The notes under the pieces were generated by a model. The model did not search any database. It worked only from the letters and a program-made list of their open reading frames with translations, and had not been told where the DNA came from. DNA of 64,000 nt from Chryseobacterium jejuense (GTDB lineage Bacteria; Bacteroidota; Bacteroidia; Flavobacteriales; Weeksellaceae), in the NCBI RefSeq assembly GCF_017877355.1, contig NZ_JAGIPR010000002.1, positions 310,001 to 374,000 of the forward strand, read 5' to 3'. The position numbers and the translations under genes are program-made. This document shows positions 17,130 to 26,852 of this stretch, one piece after another. Position 1 is the stretch's first letter; each line of letters opens with the position of its first letter.

Positions 17130-18458
17130 TTATTTAGCAAATCTTACAGACATTTTTCTGTCAGCAGCTCTTTCAGCATCAGAAGCTTTTGCGTCTACTT
17201 TAGCAAATTTACTTCCGTAACCTTCAGCCCCAAGTACCTGAGCCCCAACTCCTGCTTTTGCTAAAGCAGCTTTGATGAAGTCGGCTCTTGCCTGAGAAAG
17301 TTTTACGTTAGAAGCTTCATTTCCTGTTTTATCAGTATATCCACCGATTTTGACTTTTGAATCAGGGAAAGCTTTAAGAATAGCTACTAAGTTATCCAAC
17401 TGTCCTTGTGATCCAGCTTCTAATTCAGTAGAGCTACCCATTTTAAAGTTTACATGGTCGAAATCGTACCATTTGTCTTTCAATACAGCGTCATCTGCAG
17501 CATTCTTGTATCCTCCGGATTTCAGGAATGAAATCATCTGATCTTCCATACCTCCTTTGTATCCTTTCAGCATTACTCCGTTAAGGTCGATGTTTTCATC
17601 GGTTTTCGCTGCAGGAGCTGTGGAAGCTGGAGTGGATGTTGTTGCAGAAGCAGTATCTGTATGTGTTCCTGTTGAGTCTGAGGTAGAAGTCATTGTAGTA
17701 GTAGTTTGCTTCTTCTCACACTGTTTCCAAAGGAAATATCCAGCTGCTATTAATAATAAAAGCGGAAGCAACCATTTCCAGATTGAACCTCCGCCTTGAT
17801 TATTATTATTGTTATTTTCAAACTGTTCTCTTATTTCTCTTGCTCCTTCACTCACATTTTCTCTTGCTGTAGCAACACCTTCAGCGATGTTATCTTTAGC
17901 AGTAGAAGTTACTGAAGAAACTGTTTCTTTAGCCTGACCGAACCAATTTTCAGCTCCTAATCCAAAAGAAGCCAAAGAAAGACCTGCCGGCAGTAAAGAA
18001 GAAATAATGCCTTTCTGATCATTCAGTAAGCCGGAAATACCTGAAGCACCCAGATTATTGTCTGCAGCATACTTTCCTACTGTGCCTACTGTAGCCCCGG
18101 TAACCAGGTTTAACAAAGAACCTGCAGAATTGTTGCTGATTCCCGAAAAACTGGCAATGGAGTTTACTAATCCGCCTATTTTATCTCCAAAAAGAGAAGA
18201 TAATAAAGTGGAAATAATAGGGTTATTAGATGATCCACCTAATAAGTTTCCTAAAATTCCGCTTGAAGAGGCTTTTGTAATAGCATCCAGAACGCCAGGG
18301 TTGTCTGCGTTATTGGCTAAACCACCTACTACAGCAGGTAATAAGCCACCAATTGCTTTAGAAATACCGGATTCGCTTTCTCCAAACTGTGATGCAGCCT
18401 GTGAAACCAAAGCGGGACCTAATTGTCCTTTAATTAAATCAATGACATTTAAAGACAT
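17130..18458 (-). CDS. DUF937-TM-OmpA domain protein
   Basis: 442 aa. Residues 1-180 are a DUF937 domain (MSLNVIDLIKGQLGPAL..., repeated ISGLLNDQKG / GGLLPAVVGGLANN glycine-rich helices). A linker with Asn runs precedes a single transmembrane helix (about 227-246, IWKWLLPLLLLIAAGYFLW). A Thr/Ser-rich spacer (about 250-285) leads to the C-terminal OmpA-like peptidoglycan-binding domain (about 330-442, LSQARADFIKAALAKAGV). There is no signal peptide, so the DUF937 part should be cytoplasmic and the OmpA domain periplasmic. It probably links the inner membrane to the cell wall; the role of DUF937 is unknown. Confidence 0.85.
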   Translation of the reverse strand: MSLNVIDLIKGQLGPALVSQAASQFGESESGISKAIGGLLPAVVGGLANNADNPGVLDAITKASSSGILGNLLGGSSNNPIISTLLSSLFGDKIGGLVNSIASFSGISNNSAGSLLNLVTGATVGTVGKYAADNNLGASGISGLLNDQKGIISSLLPAGLSLASFGLGAENWFGQAKETVSSVTSTAKDNIAEGVATARENVSEGAREIREQFENNNNNNQGGGSIWKWLLPLLLLIAAGYFLWKQCEKKQTTTTMTSTSDSTGTHTDTASATTSTPASTAPAAKTDENIDLNGVMLKGYKGGMEDQMISFLKSGGYKNAADDAVLKDKWYDFDHVNFKMGSSTELEAGSQGQLDNLVAILKAFPDSKVKIGGYTDKTGNEASNVKLSQARADFIKAALAKAGVGAQVLGAEGYGSKFAKVDAKASDAERAADRKMSVRFAK

Positions 18459-18576
18459 AATAATAAATTTTTTTGATTAATGTTGATATAAATTTAAACA
18501 AAAATCCGTCCAAATGTCACTTTTTTTTGAATATTTCTTTGAAAAGTAATGATTTTTTTTAAAATCATTAAAATTA

Positions 18577-20052
18577 TTAATACGCTTTTGCGAATAACAC
18601 ACGTCTCTTAGAAGGTTTTCCGGAAATTAGAGAAATACCTTCTTCGATGTCATTATCCAAAGGAATACATCTGATAGTCGCCTTCGTTTCGTCCTTAATC
18701 TGCTCTTCCTCTTCAGCTGTACCATCCCAGTGGGCATAGATAAATCCTCCTTTTTCTTCAAGAACTTTCTTGAATTCTTCGTAAGTATCTACTTTAGTGA
18801 TGTTATTTTTTCTGAATTCAAATGCTTTGTTATAAAGATCCTGCTGAATATTTTTTAATAATTCTTCAATATAAGTATCTATACCTTCGATAGAACGAAC
18901 TTCTTTAGTAAGGTTGTCTCTCCTCGCGATTTCCACCGACTTGTTTTCAAGATCTCTTGGTCCCATGGCAATTCTTACCGGAACTCCTTTCAATTCATAT
19001 TCCGCGAATTTCCATCCTGGTTTGTTCTGAGTGTCGTTATCAAACTTCACAGAAATACCTTTAGCTTTTAATTTAGCCTGAATATCTAAGGCCACTTCAC
19101 TGATTTGTGCTAATTGCTCTTCTCCTTTGAAGATAGGAACAATCACTACCTGAATTGGTGCCAATGTTGGAGGCAATACCAATCCGAAGTCATCAGAGTG
19201 AGTCATAATTAAAGCTCCCATCAAACGGGTAGATGTTCCCCAAGATGTTGCCCATGCATGTTCAATTTTTCCTTCTTTGTTCGTGAATTTTACATCAAAT
19301 GCTTTCGCAAAATTCTGCCCTAAGAAGTGAGAAGTTCCTGCCTGAAGAGCTTTACCGTCCTGCATTAATGCTTCAATACAATAGGTTTCATCTGCTCCTG
19401 CAAATCTTTCAGAAGGTGTTTTCAATCCCTGTACTACAGGCATTGCCATAAAGTTTTCTGCAAAATCTGCATATACTTTATTCATTTTTTCAGCTTCTTC
19501 TACCGCTTCTTCTTTGGTAGCGTGAGCTGTATGCCCTTCCTGCCATAAGAATTCTGCCGTTCTAAGGAAAAGACGGGTTCTCATTTCCCAACGTACAACG
19601 TTTGCCCATTGGTTGATAAGAATAGGAAGGTCTCTGTAAGACTGAATCCAGTTTTTATACGTATTCCAGATAATTGCTTCAGAGGTAGGACGAACAATAA
19701 GTTCTTCTTCCAATTTTGCATCCGGATCTACAATTAGTTTTGAAGGATTGTCAGGATCGGTTTTTAATCTGTAGTGGGTAACTACCGCACATTCTTTTGC
19801 AAAACCTTCTGCATTTTTTTCTTCAGCCTCAAATAAGCTCTTGGGCACAAAAAGCGGGAAGTATGCGTTAACGTGACCTGTTTCTTTGAATTTCTTATCC
19901 ATTTCATCACGCATTTTTTCCCAGATTGCATAGCCATACGGTTTGATTACCATACATCCACGCACTCCTGAGTTTTCAGCTAAATCAGCTTTTACAACCA
20001 GCTCGTTATACCATTTGCTGTAATCTTCGCTTCTTGAGGTTAATTTTGCCAT
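18577..20052 (-). CDS. proS: Prolyl-tRNA synthetase, archaeal/eukaryotic type
   Basis: 491 aa class II synthetase that charges tRNA-Pro. The length, the start [28 protein letters not shown] and the C-terminal extension ending in [10 protein letters not shown] mark the ProS type 3 form, which lacks the editing insertion domain of the E. coli type. Motif 2 is near [26 protein letters not shown]; motif 3 is near [21 protein letters not shown]. The anticodon-binding domain follows, around residues 300-400. It is a single gene, divergent from the Gly-rich lipoprotein gene. Confidence 0.95.
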   Translation of the reverse strand: MAKLTSRSEDYSKWYNELVVKADLAENSGVRGCMVIKPYGYAIWEKMRDEMDKKFKETGHVNAYFPLFVPKSLFEAEEKNAEGFAKECAVVTHYRLKTDPDNPSKLIVDPDAKLEEELIVRPTSEAIIWNTYKNWIQSYRDLPILINQWANVVRWEMRTRLFLRTAEFLWQEGHTAHATKEEAVEEAEKMNKVYADFAENFMAMPVVQGLKTPSERFAGADETYCIEALMQDGKALQAGTSHFLGQNFAKAFDVKFTNKEGKIEHAWATSWGTSTRLMGALIMTHSDDFGLVLPPTLAPIQVVIVPIFKGEEQLAQISEVALDIQAKLKAKGISVKFDNDTQNKPGWKFAEYELKGVPVRIAMGPRDLENKSVEIARRDNLTKEVRSIEGIDTYIEELLKNIQQDLYNKAFEFRKNNITKVDTYEEFKKVLEEKGGFIYAHWDGTAEEEEQIKDETKATIRCIPLDNDIEEGISLISGKPSKRRVLFAKAY

Positions 20053-20103
20053 TATCTTTTAAAATTTTTTTAACTTTTGCACATTATTGTTATCTAAAAA
20101 TAA

Positions 20104-20154
20104 AAATCTATTTTTGATAGATTTTTTAATCAGTATTGGTACATTTTTGGTACA
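20104..20154. promoter_or_regulatory. Hairpin and helically phased direct repeats in a divergent promoter region
   Basis: Between proS and the Gly-rich lipoprotein gene: an inverted repeat AAATCTAT / ATAGATTT (20104-20124), then TTGGTACA twice (20136-20143 and 20147-20154), spaced 11 nt start to start. This looks like a site for a DNA-binding protein; no regulator is identified. Confidence 0.35.
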
Positions 20155-20194
20155 GATTGCAAATATAATTTAAATTAAAAATTTTTACGTTATC

Positions 20195-21277
20195 ATGAAA
20201 AGAAATATACATAAAAATTTGCTTGGTCTGCTAAAATCCAAAGGGATATTAGCAATATCAGGTGGATTGTTGCTTATGTCTTGTGGTGCTCAGATGGGAG
20301 GGTATAGCGAGACGGATGGGGTATATTATGACCCTAATAAGGATACGCTGCCGGAAGGAGTAATCATTAATGGTGGCGGAAATAGAGTAGGAGACTACTA
20401 CGACTACTATCAGGATTCTAATGTGATTCAGAATGCACAGACGAATTCCAGAGAACAGCAAAATAAATATAACGATTGGAGTGATGTGGATGCCAATTGG
20501 GGAAATGCTACAAACTCTGACTGGGGAATGTATGCAGGTTCTCAAACCAATTACTATGACAATTCCTGGGGATATCCTGGAGGCTGGTATGGAGGCTATA
20601 ATCCATATTGGGGCTGGAACCGTGGCTGGGGCTGGGGTGCTGGCTTTTCATGGGGTTGGGGCGGATCATTCGGCTGGGGCTGGGGTGGCTCTATCGGATG
20701 GGGAAGTCCATGGGGATATTCTCCTTATTGGGGCGGATATTATGATCCGTTCTGGGGAGGTTATTATGGAAACCCATATTGGGGCTATGGAGGTGGCTAC
20801 TGGGGTGGTTATAACAGACCTTATAGAAGAAGTGGTTCAGATAGTGGATTCCGTAATACAGGTATAAATAATGCTGTATACAGAACGAATACGGCTAGAA
20901 ACAACAACGGATTTAGAAATAGTTCCGGTGGTGGTTTCAGAGATCAAAATTCTGGAGGATTTAGAAACGGAAATTCCGGTGGATTTAGGAATGACAACTC
21001 TGGTGGTTTCAGAAATGGAAACTCCGGTGGGTTTAGGAATGGAAATTCCGGTGGTTTCAGATCTGGTGATTCTGGAGGATTCCGCAATTCTACCCCTCCA
21101 CAACAACCAAGATACAACAATGGCGGTTTTAGATCCGGTGATTCTGGAGGCTTTAGAAACAGTGGCGGATTTAATAATTCCGGTGGTGGTTTCAGATCTG
21201 GTGGTGGTTCATCAGGCGGTGGCGGCTTTAGAGGCGGTTCATCCGGTGGCGGTTCTAGATCCGGTGGCTTCAGATAA
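20195..21277 (+). CDS. Gly/Trp/Phe-rich repetitive lipoprotein
   Basis: 360 aa. Signal peptide with lipobox LLMSC (Cys about 30), so it is a lipid-anchored surface or periplasmic protein. Residues about 110-215 are dominated by Gly, Trp and Tyr (GWGWGAGFSWGWGGS pattern). Residues about 240-360 are repeats of a unit close to NSGGFRNG / DSGGFRSG, ending in Gly/Ser runs. This is low complexity, likely disordered or fibrous, with many aromatic and Arg residues. The strong repetition makes every other frame open as well, so the long open frames overlapping it are artefacts. It is followed after 33 nt by a porin-like gene in the same direction. Function unknown. Confidence 0.8.
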   Translation: MKRNIHKNLLGLLKSKGILAISGGLLLMSCGAQMGGYSETDGVYYDPNKDTLPEGVIINGGGNRVGDYYDYYQDSNVIQNAQTNSREQQNKYNDWSDVDANWGNATNSDWGMYAGSQTNYYDNSWGYPGGWYGGYNPYWGWNRGWGWGAGFSWGWGGSFGWGWGGSIGWGSPWGYSPYWGGYYDPFWGGYYGNPYWGYGGGYWGGYNRPYRRSGSDSGFRNTGINNAVYRTNTARNNNGFRNSSGGGFRDQNSGGFRNGNSGGFRNDNSGGFRNGNSGGFRNGNSGGFRSGDSGGFRNSTPPQQPRYNNGGFRSGDSGGFRNSGGFNNSGGGFRSGGGSSGGGGFRGGSSGGGSRSGGFR

Positions 21278-21310
21278 TATTCAACTTCATAAAAAACTAT
21301 TAAAAAAATA

Positions 21311-22741
21311 ATGTTAAAAAGATCTTTAGTATTAATGAGCATCTCTGCTGCTTTTTTTGCGCAGGCTCAGGATATATCAGTGATTAAAAACTCTGCTGAG
21401 GTTTACTCAAACTCCCCTAATATTGGTTCTTCCAAGTTTAATGCAATGGCAGGAGCAAATGGAGCATTAGGTGGTGATGCAAGTTCATTATTAACAAACC
21501 CCGCAGGTTTAGGGGTTGCTATTTCAGGAGATGCTTCTGGTACGTTGTCTATTAACAGTAATAAAAATACAAGTTCATTAGCAGGGTCTTCAGTAAAGTA
21601 TACAGTTAATAAAACAGATATAGGAAATGCAGGTGGAGTAATCGCTATTCCATTGATGTCAAAGACTGGTTGGAAATTCATCAATATTGGGGTGAATTAT
21701 TCCAATCAATCTATTGAAAATTACGTGGAATCTCCAGGAAATCCAAATGTAATTATTCCTAAGAAACTTACAAAGGATGGAGTTGATTATAATGCGAAAA
21801 TGTCTTATTTAGGCCATAATTATGATAGATTAGGGAATCAGTCTAAAATGAACATTGGTGTTGGAGCAAACTATGAAAATCGTTTTTATATAGGGGCAGG
21901 ATTAAATTTTCACTATGCCAGTATTGATCAAAGTGAGCATGCTGCATTCGGTTTGGATTTAGATAATTCTGTAGATACTTATAAAAAACAGTTTACTCCT
22001 TATTCTGAGCGTTCCAATGGTTTCTCAGCTAGTGTTGGGGTTATTGGGAAGGTTAGTAATCAATTGAGATTGGGGGTATCTTTAGAAACTCCGACTTGGT
22101 GGACTATTGACAGAGCATTCACTGAGTATTATGCAAATAAAGAAGATAATAATAATATTTATTATCAAAACTATGGTGAGGACAGATCATTTAGATCTCC
22201 TATGAAAGCTACCGTGAGTGCAGCTTTTGTTCCTAATAAAAACTTTGCACTGAATGTAGATTATACTTTAGGACTTACCAAGCCTAAATATACTGTAAGT
22301 GGTGATGCTGAAGCAGATTTGAACTCATTTTTCAATGATCTTTACAAAAATGTATCAGAAGTAAAGGTAGGAGCAGAATATAGAATTCAGAATTTCAGAT
22401 TAAGAGGAGGTTATTCTTATGCTTCAAGCCCTTTTGATGCCTTTTCAATTAATGCATATAACAATGCAGGATCTGTTAGCAATACCAACTATAGTGATAT
22501 GATCTTAGGTTCAAGAAATACAATAGGAGCAGGTATTGGGTATGATTTCGGGCAGTTTTATGTAGACGCTGCATATCAAAATATTACCTCTAACTATAAG
22601 AACCCGTTTTTATATGGTGATGCTGGTGCAGGAACAGGATATTATTCCGGAGACTTCGATGTTGCATCTTCTGCTTCAGTAGTTTCAGAAGTTAAAAACA
22701 TTAGAAATAATTTCTTTGTTACAGTAGGTTGGAAATTCTAA
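21311..22741 (+). CDS. Outer membrane beta-barrel protein, OmpP1/FadL/TodX-like
   Basis: 476 aa. Signal peptide 1-20 (...AAFFAQAQ). The mature start ISVIKNSAEVYSN...SSKFNAMAGANGALGGDASSLLTNPAGLGV contains the NPAG motif near the N-terminus typical of FadL-type hydrophobic-compound channels in this phylum. Amphipathic beta strands alternate through the rest, and the protein ends on an aromatic residue (VTVGWKF), as outer-membrane barrels do. It probably transports hydrophobic solutes. It may be co-transcribed with the upstream Gly-rich lipoprotein. Confidence 0.85.
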   Translation: MLKRSLVLMSISAAFFAQAQDISVIKNSAEVYSNSPNIGSSKFNAMAGANGALGGDASSLLTNPAGLGVAISGDASGTLSINSNKNTSSLAGSSVKYTVNKTDIGNAGGVIAIPLMSKTGWKFINIGVNYSNQSIENYVESPGNPNVIIPKKLTKDGVDYNAKMSYLGHNYDRLGNQSKMNIGVGANYENRFYIGAGLNFHYASIDQSEHAAFGLDLDNSVDTYKKQFTPYSERSNGFSASVGVIGKVSNQLRLGVSLETPTWWTIDRAFTEYYANKEDNNNIYYQNYGEDRSFRSPMKATVSAAFVPNKNFALNVDYTLGLTKPKYTVSGDAEADLNSFFNDLYKNVSEVKVGAEYRIQNFRLRGGYSYASSPFDAFSINAYNNAGSVSNTNYSDMILGSRNTIGAGIGYDFGQFYVDAAYQNITSNYKNPFLYGDAGAGTGYYSGDFDVASSASVVSEVKNIRNNFFVTVGWKF

Positions 22742-22768
22742 ACATTCTGTAATAAATGGCCATAAAAT

Positions 22769-22802
22769 AAAAGCTCTGAATTTTAAAATTCAGAGCTTTT
22801 TT
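22769..22802. terminator. Bidirectional terminator
   Basis: AAAAGCTCTGAATTT paired with AAATTCAGAGCTTTT, a nearly perfect palindrome with T runs on both strands. It serves the porin gene (+) and the ZIP gene (-). Confidence 0.9.
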
Positions 22803-22819
22803 ATGCTTAAAAATAAGTT

Positions 22820-23530
22820 TTAATGATGGTGGAAAAGGTGCATGATCAGAGCGAGAGAAACGCCTAATACTACGAGTCCTATTTTAACCCAGTCAATATT
22901 GTGGTTCTTATTGCTTTCAAAAATAATCACAGATGAGATGTGAAGGAAGATTCCGCCCACAATAGCCAGAAAATAAGGCTGAAGATTTGGGTTGAAATAA
23001 TTTCCCAATAACATTCCCATAGGAGAAGCGAGGGCAAAAAGAGCTACAATCAATAGAGAAGGGTAAGAAGATGAACTTTTTGATTCTCCTTTTCTGTTGA
23101 ATAAAAATGCTCCCAAAATAAATGAAATAGGAAGATTATGAAATACAATTCCTAAAAGATAAGGAGACAGCTCATGTTTTTCATTGGCCAATGGGATCCC
23201 TTCAATAAATGCATGAATGAAAAGTCCTACCATTAAAGCCATTGGTAGAATATTGTGCTCGCCATGATGATGGAAATGTCCGTGTTCAAAGCCTTTGGTA
23301 AGTGCTTCCAGGATCATTTGCAGGAGAACTCCCGCAATAACGAATATTCCCAGATTGCTGCCAACTGAAGAAGTATAAACCTCAGGAAAAACTTCGTTCA
23401 AACAGATTGTGATCAGGAAACCTGCACTTAATACCAATAGATTTTTAGCCAGCTTTTCCTTTTTACCAAAGTGTTTTCCCAGAAAAACTCCGGCTATTAC
23501 ACTTAAAATCAGTAAAAGTACTGTTATCAT
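22820..23530 (-). CDS. ZIP family metal (Zn/Mn/Fe) transporter
   Basis: 236 aa, about seven to eight transmembrane helices. A His-rich loop (HGHFHHHGEH, about residue 90) precedes the metal-pathway helices containing HAFIEGIPLA and FHNLPISFILGAF, the conserved HxxxE and HNxP motifs of ZIP helices 4 and 5. It imports divalent metal into the cytoplasm. Its start shares a base with the stop of the methyltransferase gene upstream (both at 23530), so the two are coupled. Confidence 0.9.
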   Translation of the reverse strand: MITVLLLILSVIAGVFLGKHFGKKEKLAKNLLVLSAGFLITICLNEVFPEVYTSSVGSNLGIFVIAGVLLQMILEALTKGFEHGHFHHHGEHNILPMALMVGLFIHAFIEGIPLANEKHELSPYLLGIVFHNLPISFILGAFLFNRKGESKSSSSYPSLLIVALFALASPMGMLLGNYFNPNLQPYFLAIVGGIFLHISSVIIFESNKNHNIDWVKIGLVVLGVSLALIMHLFHHH

Positions 23531-24255
23531 TATTTTTTCTTAAATAAGTTGATGCAACGTGGGGAATTTTCTTTATTAAATTCATTCAGCTGGTAATCTC
23601 CCCAGATTTTTATCCTTTCAAAACCACATTCTGACGCATAGGTATGAATAGCATCCAAAGTATGAAGCTTTACTTTTTCAAAGAAATGAAAAGACTGACC
23701 TTCTGTTTCGAAACGGATATCTTTAATAATATGTCTGCCTTCAATTTTTTTCAGAATTTTAAAATCAATATCACCACGGGTAATCATGGTTTCAGGAACC
23801 ATTGTATTTCTTACATATTCCTCATTCAGATAATCCAGAACGAAGTATCCTCCGGGCTTCAAAGAATTGTATACAGATTGAAATACCTTTTTGTCATCAT
23901 TTTCATTATCGAAATAACCAAAACTTGTAAACAGATTGAAAACAGCATCCATTGGATCTGCATCAATCGGGTTTCGCATATCATGAACCTGAAAAATCAA
24001 AGTTTGATTTTCATACTGTTTATCAGATTCGATACTTTGTCTTGAAAGATCCAGTCCCAAAACATCATACCCCAATTTGTTGAGGAAAACAGAATGTCTT
24101 CCTTTTCCACAGGCAAGATCAATGATCTTGGATTGAGGCGGAAGCTGTAGGTCCGCAGTAAGTTTTGTAATGAAGTTTTCAGCTTCAGTATAGTCTCTGT
24201 TGCTATAAAGCAAATGATAATAAGGGGTATCAAACCAAGATTCAAACCATTCCAT
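23530..24255 (-). CDS. Class I SAM-dependent methyltransferase
   Basis: 241 aa. Motif I IIDLACGKGRHSVFLNKLG (about 40-58), the acidic residue of motif II in VLGLDLS, and the FNLFTSFGYF motif IV region all belong to the Methyltransf_25/11 type that methylates small molecules. The substrate is not shown. The gene is translationally coupled to the ZIP transporter downstream, which does not by itself explain its function. A -7-like TATTTTTG on the minus strand (24267-24260) ends only 4 nt before the ATG, so it is either coincidental or the start of a leaderless message. Confidence 0.85.
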   Translation of the reverse strand: MEWFESWFDTPYYHLLYSNRDYTEAENFITKLTADLQLPPQSKIIDLACGKGRHSVFLNKLGYDVLGLDLSRQSIESDKQYENQTLIFQVHDMRNPIDADPMDAVFNLFTSFGYFDNENDDKKVFQSVYNSLKPGGYFVLDYLNEEYVRNTMVPETMITRGDIDFKILKKIEGRHIIKDIRFETEGQSFHFFEKVKLHTLDAIHTYASECGFERIKIWGDYQLNEFNKENSPRCINLFKKK

Positions 24256-24392
24256 AATGCAAAAATAACTAAATTTGTGGTCTTAAAAGAAAAGTATTTT
24301 ATAACATGGAAAGATTGAAAAATTCAATTGACCGATGGGTTGGATGGTTAATCTTTTAATTATTAATGCTTTAAAACTTTTAAATCAAAATT

Positions 24393-25559
24393 ATGGATAT
24401 AGAAAATCTACAAATACAGATCAAAACATTCTTTGGACTGGAGCAAATTCTGGCGGAAGAAATCAAGAAATTAGGAGGAAGAAAGGTTGAAGTGAAAAAT
24501 AGAGCGGTTAATTGTGAAGGGGATCTTGGTTTTCTTTATAAGATCAATTATTCTGCGAGAACGGCATTAAAAATCTTGGTTCCAATTCATCAGTTTAAGG
24601 CTTTTAACCAGCATCAGTTCTATGACAGATTGTTCAAATTTGAATGGGATGAATTTATGGATGTAGATCAGTCTTTTTCTATTGATGCTACAGTGAATTC
24701 TGAAACGTTCAAGCATTCTCAGTTTGTGACTTTAAAAATGAAGGATGCAATTGTAGATTATTTTCAGGAGAAACATAAAAGACGCCCGAATGTAGAAACA
24801 AGAACTCCGGATATTAAGTTCCATCTTCATATTGACAGAGAATTAGTGATGATTTCCATGGACTCTTCAGGTGATGCTTTATTTAAAAGAGGATACAGAA
24901 GAGAGCAGGGAGAAGCTCCAATTAATGAAGTTTTGGCAAGCGGAATGCTACAATTGGCTGGCTGGGATGGAAAAGGAAACTTCCTTGACCCGATGTGTGG
25001 TTCCGGAACATTGCTTATTGAAGCAGCGATGATTGCTTTGGATCTTCCGGCTCAGATTTTCAGAAAAAGATTCGGATTCCAGAACTGGAAAAACTACGAT
25101 GCTGATTTATTCTCTAAAATTAAAGAATTCAGAATCAATAGAGTGAGACAGTTTGATGGTAAAATTGTAGGGTATGATATTGATTCCAGAATGCTGAATG
25201 CTGCAAGAATGAATGTGGAAGCTGCTGAAATGGAGGATGTGATTGAGATCAGAAAACAAAATTTCTTTGATTCTAAAAAAGATCTTTTCCCATTATTGAT
25301 GGTATTCAACCCACCTTATGACGAGAGAATTTCAATCAACGATGATGATTTCTACAAAAAGATAGGAGATACTTTTAAAACGAATTATCCAAATACTCTT
25401 GCATGGTTAATTTCATCTGATCTGGAAGCGGTGAAAAAGATCGGTTTACGACCTTCAAGAAAAATCAAACTTTTCAACGGAAAGCTGGAAACACGATTCC
25501 TGCAGTATGAGATGTATGAAGGAACTAAAAAAATACATAAATTAGAGGACAAACAATAA
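24393..25559 (+). CDS. rlmL: THUMP-domain 23S rRNA (guanine-N2) methyltransferase, RlmL/YpsC-like
   Basis: 388 aa. The N-terminal ferredoxin-like and THUMP part (about 1-165) starts IQIKTFFGLEQILAEEIKKLGG and includes FKRGYRREQGEAPINEVLAS. The Rossmann methyltransferase has DPMCGSGTLLIEAAMIA (motif I, about 200) and the catalytic FNPPYDERI (N/DPPY motif, about 308-316). The family methylates N2 of a guanine in 23S rRNA. It corresponds to the RlmL half of the E. coli RlmKL fusion. It is followed 3 nt later by a small membrane-protein gene. Confidence 0.9.
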   Translation: MDIENLQIQIKTFFGLEQILAEEIKKLGGRKVEVKNRAVNCEGDLGFLYKINYSARTALKILVPIHQFKAFNQHQFYDRLFKFEWDEFMDVDQSFSIDATVNSETFKHSQFVTLKMKDAIVDYFQEKHKRRPNVETRTPDIKFHLHIDRELVMISMDSSGDALFKRGYRREQGEAPINEVLASGMLQLAGWDGKGNFLDPMCGSGTLLIEAAMIALDLPAQIFRKRFGFQNWKNYDADLFSKIKEFRINRVRQFDGKIVGYDIDSRMLNAARMNVEAAEMEDVIEIRKQNFFDSKKDLFPLLMVFNPPYDERISINDDDFYKKIGDTFKTNYPNTLAWLISSDLEAVKKIGLRPSRKIKLFNGKLETRFLQYEMYEGTKKIHKLEDKQ

Positions 25560-25562
25560 TAT

Positions 25563-25964
25563 ATGTCTTGGAACTTTCTTGATATATTGGGAACTGTAGC
25601 AGATGTAGTTTCTGTAGTAGGAACTAGCCCTGTGAAAGATTCTGATGCTCGTACCCGAAAGAAGGATAAGCAAAAAGATAAATATTTTACAGAGAAAGTC
25701 AGCGCAGGATTTATTCTTGCGTCTGCCATTCTCTTTTTCGTCGTTTTTCATAAACCATTGCCATCAGGAGATCAAACACCAGCTTTGATTGTAGCATCAT
25801 TAATAGGAATAGCTATTTCAGCTTTACTATTTTTTGTTTTGAATGTCATGGAGCTTTATTATTTCAAAAGCATTTTTAAACTGCTTCTTTTCAGCTGTTC
25901 TGTGATTGCATTTTTTATTTCGTTAGTATTTTATATCTACTTTAAATCGGGGTTGTTTATCTAG
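25563..25964 (+). CDS. Hypothetical three-TM membrane protein
   Basis: 133 aa, no family recognised. A cytoplasmic-looking, Lys/Asp-rich N-terminus (about residues 20-45, DSDARTRKKDKQKDK) is followed by three hydrophobic helices (about 47-62, 77-97 and 101-130). It starts 3 nt after the stop of the RNA methyltransferase gene and ends at a strong hairpin, so it is the second gene of a two-gene operon. No function can be proposed. Confidence 0.65.
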   Translation: MSWNFLDILGTVADVVSVVGTSPVKDSDARTRKKDKQKDKYFTEKVSAGFILASAILFFVVFHKPLPSGDQTPALIVASLIGIAISALLFFVLNVMELYYFKSIFKLLLFSCSVIAFFISLVFYIYFKSGLFI

Positions 25965-25988
25965 AGAAATATTTCCAATTAAATAATA

Positions 25989-26023
25989 AACATAGGTTGT
26001 ACTCATGTGGTACAACCTATGTT
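25989..26023. terminator. Bidirectional terminator
   Basis: Perfect 14-bp stem AACATAGGTTGTAC / GTACAACCTATGTT between the convergent membrane-protein and AraC genes. Confidence 0.85.
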
Positions 26024-26026
26024 GTT

Positions 26027-26833
26027 TTATCTTGCGAGCGAAGGAGCAAAGCCATACTGTTTTTTAAAGGCATGTGAAAAATGGGAGAGGTCTTCAAATC
26101 CTACTTCCAGGAAAACATCGGAAGGCTTTTTATTTTTTTCTGATAAATGATAATAGGCCAGTTCAAGACGTTTTTGAGTAAGCCATCGCTGTGGAGTGGT
26201 TTGAAAAATCTTTCTGAAATCACGGTTAAACGTTGATAAACTTCTCCCCGTCAGATATCCAAATCGTTCCAAAGGCATATTGAACATATAGTTTTTTTCC
26301 ATAAAACTAATCATATCTACTTTTCCCGGCTCGTCAAAATCAGCAAGTACAGAATCTATATCCGGATCAATTTCCCTTAAAATACTAATGGCTTCAGTGA
26401 TCTTTAAATGAGCTATATTTTCAGGAAATGAACCTTCTATTTCAAAATAAGGAATGAGAGAGGCCAGGCAGCTGTTCAGAAGCGGATGACTGCTAAAGCT
26501 ATAAATACTGGATTCCCGATATCCTGTTTTCTTTTGATCATCAACAGAGCTGTAAAACGCTTTCAGGCGTTCTGTTGTAAGATGCATAACCACCGCTTTA
26601 TGAGGAAGCCCGTCTTTTGGATAGTTGATAATCGTGGCAAGATGATTCCTCGGGATCAGAAAAATATCTCCAGCTTTGAACAAATAGGTTTTATTGGCCT
26701 GAATAATTTTCGTTTCTCCTGATATAAACCAGACCAGCATATGATATTCAAAAACTGTTTCCGTTTTGAACAGCTTATCATCATAACTGGAAAGCTTGAT
26801 ATCCGGTGTCAGGTATTGTATCTGGAAATCCAT
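26027..26833 (-). CDS. AraC-family transcriptional regulator
   Basis: 268 aa from ATG 26833 (MDFQIQYLTPD). A longer in-frame start at 26872 would lie upstream of the predicted transcript start and is rejected. An N-terminal cupin-like sensing domain (about 1-120, with FKAGDIFLIPRNH) is followed by two helix-turn-helix units at the C-terminus (PLERFGYLTGRSLSTFNRDFRKIF and PSDVFLEVGFEDLSHFSHAFKKQYG), the AraC/XylS signature. It has its own promoter inside the 3' end of the adjacent SDR gene. It likely regulates that neighbour or itself; the ligand is unknown. Confidence 0.92.
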   Translation of the reverse strand: MDFQIQYLTPDIKLSSYDDKLFKTETVFEYHMLVWFISGETKIIQANKTYLFKAGDIFLIPRNHLATIINYPKDGLPHKAVVMHLTTERLKAFYSSVDDQKKTGYRESSIYSFSSHPLLNSCLASLIPYFEIEGSFPENIAHLKITEAISILREIDPDIDSVLADFDEPGKVDMISFMEKNYMFNMPLERFGYLTGRSLSTFNRDFRKIFQTTPQRWLTQKRLELAYYHLSEKNKKPSDVFLEVGFEDLSHFSHAFKKQYGFAPSLAR

Positions 26834-26852
26834 TGTCAAAAGTTTTTCATTA

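Noticed and set aside
18548..18569. AATGATTTT / AAAATCATT hairpin after proS
   Set aside because: Stem is AT-only and not followed by a T run on the minus strand, so it was not called a terminator.
20433..21342. Long open frames overlapping the Gly-rich lipoprotein in other frames
   Set aside because: They arise from the repetitive Gly codons and show the same repeat period; the lipobox frame is the real one.
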